The position numbers were made by a program, and so were the translations under genes. From an uncultured Eubacteriales bacterium (lineage in GTDB: Bacteria > Bacillota > Clostridia > Oscillospirales > Butyricicoccaceae), in contig CAKRRK010000006.1 of NCBI GenBank assembly GCA_934395135.1, positions 1 through 64,000 on the forward strand: a DNA stretch of 64,000 bases, read 5' to 3'. Of this stretch, positions 8,092 to 16,434 are shown one piece after another. The notes under the pieces were generated by a model, which worked only from the letters and a program-made list of their open reading frames with translations, ran no database searches and was not told the DNA's origin. Each line of letters starts with the position of its first letter. The first letter of the stretch is position 1.

Positions 8092-9165
8092 TTAATTGTA
8101 TAGGGAACAGAATTTTTTGTCCGAATACACCATAAACACAAGGGCAGAATTGTCATACAACCATTGCGGGTCAGTGCTTCCTATCGCTTTAATTCCTATA
8201 TACCCATTGTCAATCCTCCAAGAATAAAGGCATACAGCGTCTCCGTCAACTGATAACACTTCGGGAGCAACATTGAATAATTCTGTCAATTCCTCTGCGT
8301 TGATAACATCTCGGACTGTTGGAGTTGTAGACCAAGAACCAAATCTTGAATCGGTACTCGGAATATAAGCTAAAGCAACAATGCTCTCATTTTCAACGGC
8401 TACAAGCACATTGTCTCCGCTATAATAGGAAACTCCGTCTAACTGATTTATTAAGTAGTAATCGGAAATAACTTGGTTAGTAATATCGTGAAAATAAATC
8501 CCGCTTTGATTTTTATATGCTTCAAAATTCCAATCAAGTATATTTAGCGTATAGGGCACATATGGGGTTGTTTCAATACTTGATTTTAATTCTTCAAAAA
8601 GTTTATCATTCCATTCTTGAAATTGTTCGTCATATTTTGGCTTAAATGTGGATAAACACTGATCTATACCATTTGCAAGTTCTGCAAATTGTTCCATTTC
8701 ATCATCTGTGCAAGCTGCTTCACTTGCTAAATAACTTGAAACAAAATAGGCGGTTCCATTATCTGTTGTTATTATACCTATTGGGTCAAGCCATTCATAT
8801 TCCAAAGATATAACAATATAATCGGCATCTTCTAACGGAGATATTTCAATGCTGAACAGAAACGCATTTCCGTTTTCGCTCTTGGACCTCATACTGACTT
8901 CTAAACTAAATTCGTCAATTTCATCGTTATATTTTTCTTCGTAAGTATAAGTACCTGTCCAATTATCAGGAACCTCTAATGTAAACCACTCGGTTTCAAT
9001 CTTGTTATCTTTTACAATTTCCTCAATAGTTTCATCAGAAGATACATCCGACTGTTCTGTTGCGTCTGCAATAGCATTATCATTTTTTGCAGAGGAACAA
9101 CTCGACATTAGCAAGATAATAGAAAGACACAGCAAACACAAAATTCTCTTATACGCAAAACTCAT
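8092..9165 (-). CDS. Putative secreted lipoprotein, unknown function
   Basis: The 357-residue product starts with a lipoprotein signal: basic MSFAYKR, a hydrophobic stretch and the lipobox LMSSC (Cys at about residue 23), followed by an acidic linker. It should be anchored to the outer face of the membrane. The rest is rich in acidic and aromatic residues (TEWFTLEVPDNWTGTYTY near 60) resembling extracellular beta-rich domains, but no known family is recognised. It is AT-rich compared with its neighbours. Its start overlaps the end of the upstream gene by 17 bases, so the pair forms an operon. Foreign origin is inferred from base composition. Confidence 0.75.
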   Translation of the reverse strand: MSFAYKRILCLLCLSIILLMSSCSSAKNDNAIADATEQSDVSSDETIEEIVKDNKIETEWFTLEVPDNWTGTYTYEEKYNDEIDEFSLEVSMRSKSENGNAFLFSIEISPLEDADYIVISLEYEWLDPIGIITTDNGTAYFVSSYLASEAACTDDEMEQFAELANGIDQCLSTFKPKYDEQFQEWNDKLFEELKSSIETTPYVPYTLNILDWNFEAYKNQSGIYFHDITNQVISDYYLINQLDGVSYYSGDNVLVAVENESIVALAYIPSTDSRFGSWSTTPTVRDVINAEELTELFNVAPEVLSVDGDAVCLYSWRIDNGYIGIKAIGSTDPQWLYDNSALVFMVYSDKKFCSLYN

Positions 9166-9595
9166 TATTGCACCCCGTTCTGTGAGACGAATCTGTTTCG
9201 ATTATTTGCTTTACAACTGCTAAATAGGCTGGTCCTGTTAAAGAATAACATTTAGCTGATCTAAAATATTTTGTTCCACTTGATTTAGAAAAGGCCTTTT
9301 GATTGGTCGGAAGATAACCAAAGGGTTCGAGTATAGTCTTAATCATTCTACCAACAGCTTGTTTATTAAAATCATCATTCAATGACATATCCGGATTAGA
9401 AATACTGTCATAAAAAGCCTCAAATTCACTAACACACCCCGCCAGAGCCGGCTTTCCAATATCTGCATATTCAATCATTTTTATGGTAATAATGTCTTGG
9501 GATAAAAAGTCGAACAGCGCCTTGGCAGTGCTACTTGACGCAAGCCCCGAACAGTTTGGATTTGAATTGATAAAATCTTGAAATAAGCACTTCAT
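9149..9595 (-). CDS. Small protein of unknown function, operon partner of the lipoprotein
   Basis: A 148-residue soluble protein (start MKCLFQDFINSN) with no signal peptide and no recognised domain. The C-terminal half (AVGRMIKTILEPFGYLPTNQKAFSKSSGTKYFRSAKCYSL) could be a small winged or nucleic-acid-binding fold, but that is speculation. Start 9595 is supported by GGAGGT upstream. A strong promoter with an inverted repeat at the start site lies just upstream, so it may be autoregulated. It overlaps the lipoprotein gene start by 17 bases, indicating coupled translation. AT-rich like its partner. Confidence 0.65.
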   Translation of the reverse strand: MKCLFQDFINSNPNCSGLASSSTAKALFDFLSQDIITIKMIEYADIGKPALAGCVSEFEAFYDSISNPDMSLNDDFNKQAVGRMIKTILEPFGYLPTNQKAFSKSSGTKYFRSAKCYSLTGPAYLAVVKQIIETDSSHRTGCNNEFCV

Positions 9596-9617
9596 AACTA
9601 ACCTCCAAAAACTATAA

Positions 9618-9645
9618 TTTACAGATATGAAAATCAATCTGTAAA
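9618..9645. promoter_or_regulatory. Perfect 9+9 inverted repeat (possible operator)
   Basis: TTTACAGAT and ATCTGTAAA are separated by ten bases. The repeat begins two bases downstream of the -10 box of the promoter reading left, so it covers the transcription start. A repressor bound here would block the two-gene operon; it could alternatively form a 5' hairpin in the mRNA. Confidence 0.6.
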
Positions 9646-9646
9646 C

Positions 9647-9675
9647 AGAATACACTTAATTGAATGGCTTGTCAA
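9647..9675 (-). promoter_or_regulatory. Sigma-A promoter of the 9149-9595 / lipoprotein operon
   Basis: On the minus strand a perfect TTGACA (9675-9670) is followed after 17 bases by TATTCT (9652-9647). Both genes are about 50 bases and more downstream, with no other promoter between. Confidence 0.8.
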
Positions 9676-10026
9676 GATGTTTTCAAATATTTTTTAACTT
9701 TGTACTTGGGCAGATAAGAGGGTGAAAGCACTCGTTGCTTTCGCCCTCTCTGTATTATGGACAATGGCTGTTGCGATGTTACGAATAAGGGTTGAAAAAT
9801 GCTGATTTTATGCGGCTAAAACGGCTTGCAATTAACGGAAGAATGTCTTTATATTCTTGCCCTCAAAAATGCCGTTCTACTGCGTAACATTTCAAACTGT
9901 CAGCGTGGATATTTAGAGGGTAAAAAGCCTTGATTTATTCGACTTGCAGAGCACGGAAACAGGCGAGGTAATAGGGTTTACCCTCAAAGGCTCAAAATGC
10001 CGTTCTAACATTCCACAAGGCATAGA
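9676..10026. repeat. Degenerate AT-rich spacer with direct repeat
   Basis: No credible gene is present. A hairpin (AGAGGGTGAAAGCA / TGCTTTCGCCCTCT, 9717-9749) lies at its left side. A short sequence is repeated: CTCAAAAATGCCGTTCTA near 9862-9879 and CTCAAAATGCCGTTCTA near 9990-10006, each followed by TAACATT. Translation gives only stop-riddled frames. The composition and repeats suggest the scar of a mobile element at the edge of the AT-rich islet, but no transposase or integrase remains. Confidence 0.45.
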
Positions 10027-10067
10027 AAAGACGGGAAAGAAGGATTTTCCTTCTTTCCCGTCTTTTG
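10027..10067 (-). terminator. Terminator downstream of ndk
   Basis: AAAAGACGGGAAAGAAGG pairs with CCTTCTTTCCCGTCTTTT across a short loop, giving an 18-base stem with T-runs in both directions. It ends the leftward ndk transcript. Confidence 0.85.
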
Positions 10068-10149
10068 CTGCCGCTTGTTTGTCCGCCGTGAAGGTTGTTT
10101 TGGTGTACCGTATCCTTTCCGGCGTTTGTCAAAGCGCGCCGGCCGCGCT

Positions 10150-10581
10150 TTATGCGTTATTTCCCGAAAAAATGCGGGGAAGTTCTCCAAAAAACCGCTG
10201 GATTTCCTCCCGGGCGGCTTCCGGCGAGTCAGAGCCATGAATCAGATTTCGCGTGGTGGAATTTGCGAAATCGCCCCGGATTGTGCCGCCGGCCGCCTGT
10301 TCGAATTTGGTGGGACCGATGATGGCGCGCATGCCGGCAACGGCGTTTTCCCCCTGCACAATCAGAGCCAGCACCGGACCGGACGTCATATATTCCACCA
10401 GAGACGGAAAAAATGACCGGGTCGTCAGATGGGCGTAGTGCACCCGAAGAAGGGCTTCGTTCAGGGTCATCGTCTTAGCGGCGGCGATGCGGTACCCCTT
10501 TTGTTCGATTCGGCGAAGAATTTCGCCGACAAGTCCGCGCTGCAGGGCGTCAGGTTTGAGCATAATATAGGTTTGTTCCAT
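10150..10581 (-). CDS. ndk: Nucleoside-diphosphate kinase
   Basis: NDK transfers the gamma phosphate between nucleoside triphosphates and diphosphates through a phosphohistidine. The active-site motif NLIHGSDSPEAA puts the catalytic His at residue 115, with the nucleotide-binding MLKPDALQRGLVGEI at the N-terminus. At 143 residues it matches the family. Start 10581 has GGAGGT eight bases upstream; a longer frame begins at 10596 but lacks support. It lies 24 bases downstream of the exchanger gene on the same strand and ends about 80 bases before a strong terminator. Confidence 0.97.
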   Translation of the reverse strand: MEQTYIMLKPDALQRGLVGEILRRIEQKGYRIAAAKTMTLNEALLRVHYAHLTTRSFFPSLVEYMTSGPVLALIVQGENAVAGMRAIIGPTKFEQAAGGTIRGDFANSTTRNLIHGSDSPEAAREEIQRFFGELPRIFSGNNA

Positions 10582-10605
10582 AAAAAATACCTCCATAAGA
10601 TGGGG

Positions 10606-11574
10606 TTATGTACCAAAGACGGCGAATATGCCATAACAGACAAGGGGAATGGCGCAGCAAACGCCAAAGGAAACCTTTCCGCTGGTTTTGTTTCGATGCA
10701 GGGTAAGGAGCACGGAAAAGGACAGCGTGCCGGCAAGTCCCAGCCACACCAGCAGCCGTGCCGTCGGGTCGAACTGATACAGCTCCTGGCGGGGAGCGCA
10801 GATATCCGCCACGACAAGGATGAGAAAATTAAACAGATTGCTTCCTACAATGTTGCCGGTGACGGCGTTAAAATTGCGGGCTTTTGCCAGCACAAAGCAG
10901 GAAATCAGTTCCGGCAGAGAGGTGACAACGCCCAGCAGCAGAGCGCCGGCCGCAGTAGCGCCGAAGCCCAGCGCCGCGCCCAGCGTATCGGAGGCATAGG
11001 TGAGAAGAATGCTCACCGCAATAAGACAGCCCGCGGAAAAAACGAAACGCACAGCGATCTGCCGCAGGGTGAGGGGGCAGGGAAGGTCGTCGTCTTCCGC
11101 GGCGTTTTCATCCTGGGACATCGAACGAAAGCTGATGAGATAAACGGCCAGGATCACAAGAGAATAGACGCTGACAGACAGCACAGACGGAGATTTTTCC
11201 AAAAACAGGGGAAACAGCAGCATTGCAAAAATAAGGAGAACAGAGCGAAGAGAAACCAGATGGCTTCCCACCAGTCGTTTTTTTACAACATGCTTCCCAT
11301 AAAGCAGGAAAACAAGCCCCAGCACCATGCTGTTGAACAGGTTGCTGCCTAAGATGTTGCCCAGAACAAGGGCGGGCTTTTCCACCAGCACAACGGAAGA
11401 AATGCTGGTAAACAGCTCCGGCAGAGAGGTGACGGCGGCCAGCAGCACGCCCCCGATAAAGGCGGAGCTGAGGTTGGATTTTTTGTCGATCTGATCCACA
11501 TAAAACCCTAATTTTGTGGACAGGAAAACGGTGAGCACCACCAGAATGCCGTAAAATACAATTTGATATACCAT
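10606..11574 (-). CDS. Sodium/calcium (CaCA-family) cation exchanger
   Basis: Integral membrane antiporter of 322 residues with about ten hydrophobic segments. It has the two internally repeated CaCA signatures: AAVTSLPELFTS...GNILGSNLFNS in the N-half and GVVTSLPELISC...GNIVGSNLFNF in the C-half, which form the ion-binding centre. An acidic loop (SQDENAAEDDD) joins the halves. Start 11574 (MVYQIVFYG) is preceded by CTGGAGT. It probably exports Ca2+ or another divalent ion against Na+ or H+; the exact ions cannot be read from sequence. The YhcC gene ends just upstream. Confidence 0.9.
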   Translation of the reverse strand: MVYQIVFYGILVVLTVFLSTKLGFYVDQIDKKSNLSSAFIGGVLLAAVTSLPELFTSISSVVLVEKPALVLGNILGSNLFNSMVLGLVFLLYGKHVVKKRLVGSHLVSLRSVLLIFAMLLFPLFLEKSPSVLSVSVYSLVILAVYLISFRSMSQDENAAEDDDLPCPLTLRQIAVRFVFSAGCLIAVSILLTYASDTLGAALGFGATAAGALLLGVVTSLPELISCFVLAKARNFNAVTGNIVGSNLFNFLILVVADICAPRQELYQFDPTARLLVWLGLAGTLSFSVLLTLHRNKTSGKVSFGVCCAIPLVCYGIFAVFGT

Positions 11575-11654
11575 AGTACAAGACTCCAGAGATCGTTTGA
11601 AATACCCGTGGAAAAGAATCGGTTCCGCGGGGCAGAGATACAAAATATTTGGCG

Positions 11655-12584
11655 TCAGGGGGTATAAAATTTTCCCTGCCAACTGTTCCGCCGGCGCAGC
11701 TCTTTGTCAATTTCGTTCATCACCACGAGTTTTTTCAGGCTCCACATCGGACCGATAAGATCCTCTGCCTTGCCGTCGCCGGTGAGGCGCTGGATTACCG
11801 TGCGGGGAGACAGCACCTCCAGCTGATTGCATACAATTTGCACATAGTCTTCCCGGGAAAGCAGGGAAAATTCACCGCGTTCATATTCTTCTGCCATTTT
11901 TGTGCCCCGTAGCACATGAAGCAGATGGATTTTTACGCTGTGGAGTGGAAGGCGGGCGATGGTGTTTGCCGTGTGCAGCATCATCGCCGGCGTTTCCCCC
12001 GGCAGTCCGTTGATGATGTGCACGCACACCGGAATGTTCCGCTGAGAAAGCTTTGCAAAGCCGGCTAAAAAATCAGCGAAGGTGTGGCAGCGGTGGATGC
12101 GCTCGCCGGTTTCGTCAAACACGGACTGCAGACCAAGTTCCACCACAAGATCGGTCCGCCGGCTCAATTCCTGCAGCAAATCGGCCGCCTCATCGGAAAT
12201 GCAGTCCGCCCGGGTTGCGATGGCAAGTCCCACCACGTCCGGCAGGGATAACGCTTCTTCATAGAGCCGCCGCAAAACCGGAACCGGAGCATAGGTGTTG
12301 GTAAAGGCCTGGAAGTATGGGATGTAGCGCAGGCTGGCCCACTTTTCCTGCATCCGTTTTGCGACGGCAAAAAACTGTTCCCGGATGGAAAGCCGCGGAT
12401 CGCCGGCGAAATCGCCGCTGCCCCGGCCGGAGCAGTAAGTACAGCCGCCCACGCCTTTGGTGCCGTCGATGTTCGGACAGGTAAAGCCGGCATCCAGAGA
12501 AATTTTTGCCACCTTGCCGCTGTATTTTTGTTTTAAATAACCGGAAAAGGCATAATAACGTTTGTTTTCTTCGTACAATAGCAT
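11655..12584 (-). CDS. Radical SAM protein, YhcC/TIGR01212 family
   Basis: A 309-residue radical SAM enzyme. The 4Fe-4S binding cluster is not the usual CxxxCxxC but CPNIDGTKGVGGCTYC (residues about 35-50), the hallmark of the YhcC family, which has Elp3-like relatives. Other family blocks are YFQAFTNTYAP, GLAIATRADC and HIINGLPGE. The function of YhcC is not established; a role in RNA or tRNA modification has been suggested by similarity. The ribosome-binding site before ATG 12584 is weak. It lies downstream of upp, separated by a terminator. Confidence 0.92.
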   Translation of the reverse strand: MLLYEENKRYYAFSGYLKQKYSGKVAKISLDAGFTCPNIDGTKGVGGCTYCSGRGSGDFAGDPRLSIREQFFAVAKRMQEKWASLRYIPYFQAFTNTYAPVPVLRRLYEEALSLPDVVGLAIATRADCISDEAADLLQELSRRTDLVVELGLQSVFDETGERIHRCHTFADFLAGFAKLSQRNIPVCVHIINGLPGETPAMMLHTANTIARLPLHSVKIHLLHVLRGTKMAEEYERGEFSLLSREDYVQIVCNQLEVLSPRTVIQRLTGDGKAEDLIGPMWSLKKLVVMNEIDKELRRRNSWQGKFYTP

Positions 12585-12598
12585 ATTCTTTCAAAAGG

Positions 12599-12626
12599 AC
12601 GCCCCCTCTTTGGGAGGGGGCGGGTC
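12599..12626 (-). terminator. Terminator after upp
   Basis: CGCCCCCTC / GAGGGGGCG stem with a CCCAAA-type loop, followed on the minus strand by TCCTTTTG. It separates upp from the YhcC gene. Confidence 0.65.
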
Positions 12627-12644
12627 GGTCATTTGGAACGGAAG

Positions 12645-13274
12645 TTATTTTGTGCCAAAAATGCGGTCGCCGGCGTCGCCGAGCCCCGGCACGATGTAGC
12701 CATGGTCGTTCAGCTTTTCATCCACGTTGGCGAGGAAAATATCCACATCCGGATGATCCTTTTTCACCACCTCGATGCCTTCCGGCGCACCGATGATGCA
12801 CATCAGCTTGATGTGGCTTACGCCATGGTTTTTCAGAAACGTGATGGCCGCCGAAGCGGAACCGCCGGTGGCCAGCATCGGATCCAGGACGATGACGTCC
12901 CGTTCTGCGATGTCGGACGGAAGCTTGCAGTAATATTCCACCGGATTCAGGGTTTCCGGATCACGGTACAGACCGATGTGCCCGACCTTCGCCGCGGGGA
13001 TAAGGTTCAGCACGCCGTCCACCATGCCAAGGCCTGCCCGCAGAATGGGAACGATGGCCAGCTTTTTGCCGGAAATCACCTTAACCTTTGCCACGGCCAT
13101 AGGGGTCTCGATTTCAATTTCCTTGAGGGGCAGATCGCGGGTGGCTTCGTAGCACATCAGGGTGGCGATTTCGCTCACGGCTTCCCGGAATTCCTTCACC
13201 CCGGTTGTTTTATCGCGCATAAGAGAAAGCTTATGCTGAATTAAAGGATGGTCCATTACATATACTTTAGCCAT
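12645..13274 (-). CDS. upp: Uracil phosphoribosyltransferase
   Basis: UPRTase converts uracil and PRPP to UMP in pyrimidine salvage. The 209-residue protein has the PILRAGLGMVDGVL block and the PRPP-binding motif VIVLDPMLATGGSA (about residues 128-141), plus the C-terminal YIVPGLGDAGDRIFGT uracil-binding segment. It follows tsaB by 30 bases on the same strand and may be read through from it. Confidence 0.98.
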   Translation of the reverse strand: MAKVYVMDHPLIQHKLSLMRDKTTGVKEFREAVSEIATLMCYEATRDLPLKEIEIETPMAVAKVKVISGKKLAIVPILRAGLGMVDGVLNLIPAAKVGHIGLYRDPETLNPVEYYCKLPSDIAERDVIVLDPMLATGGSASAAITFLKNHGVSHIKLMCIIGAPEGIEVVKKDHPDVDIFLANVDEKLNDHGYIVPGLGDAGDRIFGTK

Positions 13275-13304
13275 TGCAGATACTCTCCTTCACCTGTTTT
13301 TCTG

Positions 13305-14000
13305 TCATTTTATGCGTTTTTTTCCGAAGGCAGCAGTTTGCCGTTCCGCCTGGGGGAGACGGAGGTAAAACGGCGCCAAGGCGTCCGCATCGCCGAAGGG
13401 AACGCGGTCTGCCGCCCGGGCGACGCCGTATGCCTGAGGATAACGCAAATGGGGCGGGGCCAGGGACAACCGGTCCGCCACCTTATTTAAATTATTATAA
13501 CACAGTTTTGCGCCGTCTCCAACTAAAATATATTCTTTTTCAGAATCCAGCAGCTCCTTTTCCAAATCTTCCATGGAAATGGCCCGATCCGGGCAAAGCC
13601 GTGTCAGACACTGCCCTTCCCAGCGAAACAGGGCGTTATATACCTGGCCGGCCCGGGCGTCCATCACCGCGCAGATATCCCGCGCCGTGTCCAGGCCGAA
13701 GGCCGCAGCTTCCAGGGAGGAAACGCCGGCACAGGGCCGGTCTGCCGCCGCGGCAAGCCCTTTTACCGTGGCGATGCCGATGCGCACGCCGGTAAAGGAG
13801 CCGGGACCTGCGGACACGGCAAAGGCGTCGATCTGGGACAGAGAAAGCCCGGTGTTTGCCAGCAGGGCTTCTGCCATCGGCAGCAGGGTGCGGCTGTGGG
13901 TAAGGCCTACGTTCTGAAAAGACTGGCCCAGAAGGATTTCACCGTCGGTTACCGCGACGGAGGCGGAAACGCTGGATGATTCAAAACTCAGCAGCCGCAT
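13305..14000 (-). CDS. tsaB: tRNA t6A synthesis protein TsaB
   Basis: TsaB is the non-catalytic partner of TsaD in making N6-threonylcarbamoyladenosine at position 37 of ANN-decoding tRNAs. The ASKHA-fold signature AVSAGPGSFTGVRIGIATVKGLA is at about residues 61-83, with LLSFESSSVSASVAV at the N-terminus and the THSRTLLPM block. Length is 231 residues. It starts three bases after the tsaE stop, so both form one operon. Confidence 0.96.
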   Translation of the reverse strand: MRLLSFESSSVSASVAVTDGEILLGQSFQNVGLTHSRTLLPMAEALLANTGLSLSQIDAFAVSAGPGSFTGVRIGIATVKGLAAAADRPCAGVSSLEAAAFGLDTARDICAVMDARAGQVYNALFRWEGQCLTRLCPDRAISMEDLEKELLDSEKEYILVGDGAKLCYNNLNKVADRLSLAPPHLRYPQAYGVARAADRVPFGDADALAPFYLRLPQAERQTAAFGKKRIK

Positions 14001-14003
14001 ACG

Positions 14004-14423
14004 CTACACCTTCTCAATGTCGATGCTGCGGGCGGTTTCATGGGGACCGAACTCCAGCGTGACTTTGGTAAAATGCTCCGGCAGGGCCTGGGCAATGTTT
14101 TCACACCATTCGACAATTAAAATATCGCCGCGCTTCAAATAGTCCTCCCAGCCGATGTCCAACAGGGCCTCCTCGCTGGTAATGCGGTACATATCAAAAT
14201 GGCATACCCTGCCCTTGGGGGTGTCATATTCGTTGACAATGGAAAAAGTGGGGCTTGTCACGCTGCCAGTGTAGCCAAAGCCTGCCAAAATGCCCCGGGT
14301 CAAGGTGGTTTTTCCCGCGCCCATGCCGCCGTACAGGGCGATGATCTCGCCGGGCTTGGCCCGCAGAGCGAGGGTTCGGCCGATGGCTTCTGTGCCGTCC
14401 GGATTTGGTGAGATAAATTTCAT
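14004..14423 (-). CDS. tsaE: tRNA t6A synthesis ATPase TsaE
   Basis: P-loop ATPase that stimulates the TsaB-TsaD complex. Walker A is GGMGAGKTTLTRG (about residues 32-44), followed by SPTFSIVNEYD and the HFDMYR motif, with IVEWCENI as the Walker-B-like region. The 139-residue length is usual. It is the first gene of tsaE-tsaB, and begins 9 bases after the end of fhs on the same strand. Confidence 0.96.
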   Translation of the reverse strand: MKFISPNPDGTEAIGRTLALRAKPGEIIALYGGMGAGKTTLTRGILAGFGYTGSVTSPTFSIVNEYDTPKGRVCHFDMYRITSEEALLDIGWEDYLKRGDILIVEWCENIAQALPEHFTKVTLEFGPHETARSIDIEKV

Positions 14424-14432
14424 ACGTCCTCC

Positions 14433-16103
14433 TTAAAATAAGCCGGTGATGACACCGTTGTCGTCTACGTCAATGGCTTCTGCTGCCGGCCGTTTAGGCA
14501 GGCCGGGCATCGTCATAATCGCGCCGGTTTCACAAACCACAAAGCCCGCGCCGGCCGCCAGGCGGACGCTGCGCACCGTGATGGTAAAGTCCCGGGGCCG
14601 TCCCAGAAGGGTGGGGTCGTCTGACAGGGAATATTGGGTTTTGGCCATGCACACCGGCAGGCTGCCGCCGCCAAGGGATTCGATGGACTGCAGTTCCCGC
14701 ATCGCCGCCGGCAGGATGGAAACGTCCTGCGCGCCGTAAATTTCCCGGGAAATCGTTCGGATTTTTTCCACCAGAGGAAGCTCGTCCGGATAAAGCAGGC
14801 GGAAAGCTTCTCCGCCCTGTTCCGCTGCGGCCGTCACTTTTTGGGCCAGGTCCACGCCGCCGGCGCCGCCTTTGGAAAACACTTCGGAAAGGGATGCCGG
14901 CACGCCGAGGCGCTGGCACAGGTTTTCCACAAAGGACAGTTCCTCTTGCGTATCCGTCGGAAAGGCGTTGATGGCCACGACGACGGGAAGGCCGAATTTT
15001 TTCAGGTTTTCAATATGGGCAGCAAGGTTTTCGCTGCCTTTTTCCAGGGCGGCAAGGTTTTCCGCGGACAGCTCTGTTTTTGGCACGCCGCCGTTGTATT
15101 TAAGGGCCCGAACGGTGGCGACCAGCACCACGCAGGAGGGAGTGAGCCCGGCCTTGCGGCATTTGATGTCAAAAAATTTTTCTGCCCCCAGATCTGCGCC
15201 GAAACCGGCTTCCGTGATGGCGTAATCCCCCAGTTTGAGGGCCAGACGGGTGGCCCGGACAGAATTGCAGCCATGGGCGATGTTGGCAAAGGGGCCGCCA
15301 TGCATCAGGCAGGGCGTACCCTCCAGCGTCTGCACCAGGTTGGGCTTGAGCACATCTTTGAGCAGCGCCGCCATAGCGCCTTGCGCCTTTAAATCCCCGG
15401 CATATACCGGCCGGCCGTCATAGGTGTAGGCGACCAGAATGCCGGCAAGCCGCCGTTTCAGGTCCGCCATGTCGGCGGCGAGGCAAACAATGGCCATAAC
15501 TTCGCTGGCCACGGAAATCATAAAATGGTCCTCCCGGACCGCGCCGTTTGCCTTGCCGCCCAGACCGATGACAAGGTTCCGGAGCGCCCGGTCGTTCATA
15601 TCCATCACCCGGGGAAAGACCACCCGTCTGGGATCAATCTGCAGATGGTTGCCCTGCTGGATGTGATTGTCCAGCATAGCGCAAAGCAGGTTGTTTGCCG
15701 CGGTGATGCCATGCATATCTCCTGTAAAATGCAGGTTGATGTCCTCCATAGGCACAACCTGAGCATAGCCGCCGCCGGCCGCACCGCCCTTGATGCCGAA
15801 CACCGGTCCGAGGGACGGTTCCCGCAGGGCGATGACAGCCCGCTTGCCAATCTGCCGCATCGCCTGGCCCAGCCCCACGGTGGTAGTGGTTTTTCCCTCT
15901 CCCGCCGGTGTGGGATTGATAGCGGTGACAAGAATCAGCTTGCCGTCTTTTTTGTCGGCCAGACGGTCAAAAACCCCGTCGGACAGCTTTGCCTTGTATT
16001 TGCCGTAAAGGATCAGCTCCTCTTCCCGAAGGGATAAGGCGTTCGCCACCTCTGTGATGGGGAGCATCTGGCAGTTTTGCGCGATTTCAATATCGGTGCG
16101 CAT
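14433..16103 (-). CDS. fhs: Formate-tetrahydrofolate ligase
   Basis: Fhs makes 10-formyl-THF from formate, THF and ATP, feeding one-carbon metabolism and purine synthesis. The 556-residue protein shows the P-loop-like TPAGEGKTTTTVGL near residue 65, and the REPSLGPVFGIKGGAAGGGYAQVVPMEDINLHFTGD block that is diagnostic of the family. Start 16103 (MRTDIEIAQNC) has AGGAGG immediately upstream, so the longer frame to 16127 is not used. The leader contains a possible hairpin. The coding sequence also contains an exact Noc-binding sequence. Confidence 0.98.
   Translation of the reverse strand: MRTDIEIAQNCQMLPITEVANALSLREEELILYGKYKAKLSDGVFDRLADKKDGKLILVTAINPTPAGEGKTTTTVGLGQAMRQIGKRAVIALREPSLGPVFGIKGGAAGGGYAQVVPMEDINLHFTGDMHGITAANNLLCAMLDNHIQQGNHLQIDPRRVVFPRVMDMNDRALRNLVIGLGGKANGAVREDHFMISVASEVMAIVCLAADMADLKRRLAGILVAYTYDGRPVYAGDLKAQGAMAALLKDVLKPNLVQTLEGTPCLMHGGPFANIAHGCNSVRATRLALKLGDYAITEAGFGADLGAEKFFDIKCRKAGLTPSCVVLVATVRALKYNGGVPKTELSAENLAALEKGSENLAAHIENLKKFGLPVVVAINAFPTDTQEELSFVENLCQRLGVPASLSEVFSKGGAGGVDLAQKVTAAAEQGGEAFRLLYPDELPLVEKIRTISREIYGAQDVSILPAAMRELQSIESLGGGSLPVCMAKTQYSLSDDPTLLGRPRDFTITVRSVRLAAGAGFVVCETGAIMTMPGLPKRPAAEAIDVDDNGVITGLF
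14740..14753. promoter_or_regulatory. Exact Noc-binding sequence (NBS) inside fhs
   Basis: The palindrome ATTTCCCGGGAAAT is identical to the Bacillus subtilis Noc-binding consensus. Noc nucleates at such sites, often within coding DNA, about 11 kb from its own gene here. Whether this organism's Noc uses the same sequence is inference. Confidence 0.6.
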
Positions 16104-16434
16104 ACAAAATCCTCCTGTAAACATCAAAATATGTACCAGCGGGCTGTTTGCAGGGCGGAAGGAAACCGTTCCCGCCGGCCGGGCGTTGTTTGCCGCCCGC
16201 TGCGGCCGCTTTTTCGTTTATTATACCGTATTTTCCGGGAATTTGCATGCCGTTTTGGGGAATAAATTGCAGCAATATAAAAAATTGCCAAAATACCGGG
16301 GCAGAAATGGAACAAGGCCTGGAAGATCAATTGTAAAAATTTTGTTTTCTCTTAAATATTTGGGGATTTGATGGTATACTAAAAGGACGGAGCCGGACAG
16401 GCTCTGGGGAAAGAACCTGGAAAGGCGGTGCGCT
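16104..16434. promoter_or_regulatory. Divergent intergenic region between fhs and rodA
   Basis: On the minus strand a TATAAT (16222-16217) serves fhs and is followed by a leader with an AGCGGGC / GCCCGCT stem (16195-16201 with 16138-16144) enclosing GC-rich inner pairs. No match to the THF riboswitch core was seen. On the plus strand an extended -10 TGGTATACT (16372-16380) probably drives rodA. Confidence 0.55.
16375..16380 (+). promoter_or_regulatory. Extended -10 box for rodA
   Basis: TATACT preceded by TGG gives an extended -10 element 55 bases before the GTG start. The -35 region (TTAAAT at 16352) is weak. Confidence 0.5.

Noticed and set aside
11848..11861. Second Noc-binding-like site (TCTTCCCGGGAAAG)
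   Set aside because: Three of 14 positions differ from consensus; not convincing without binding data.
16104..16230. THF riboswitch before fhs
   Set aside because: The consensus loops and spacing of the THF riboswitch could not be found by eye.
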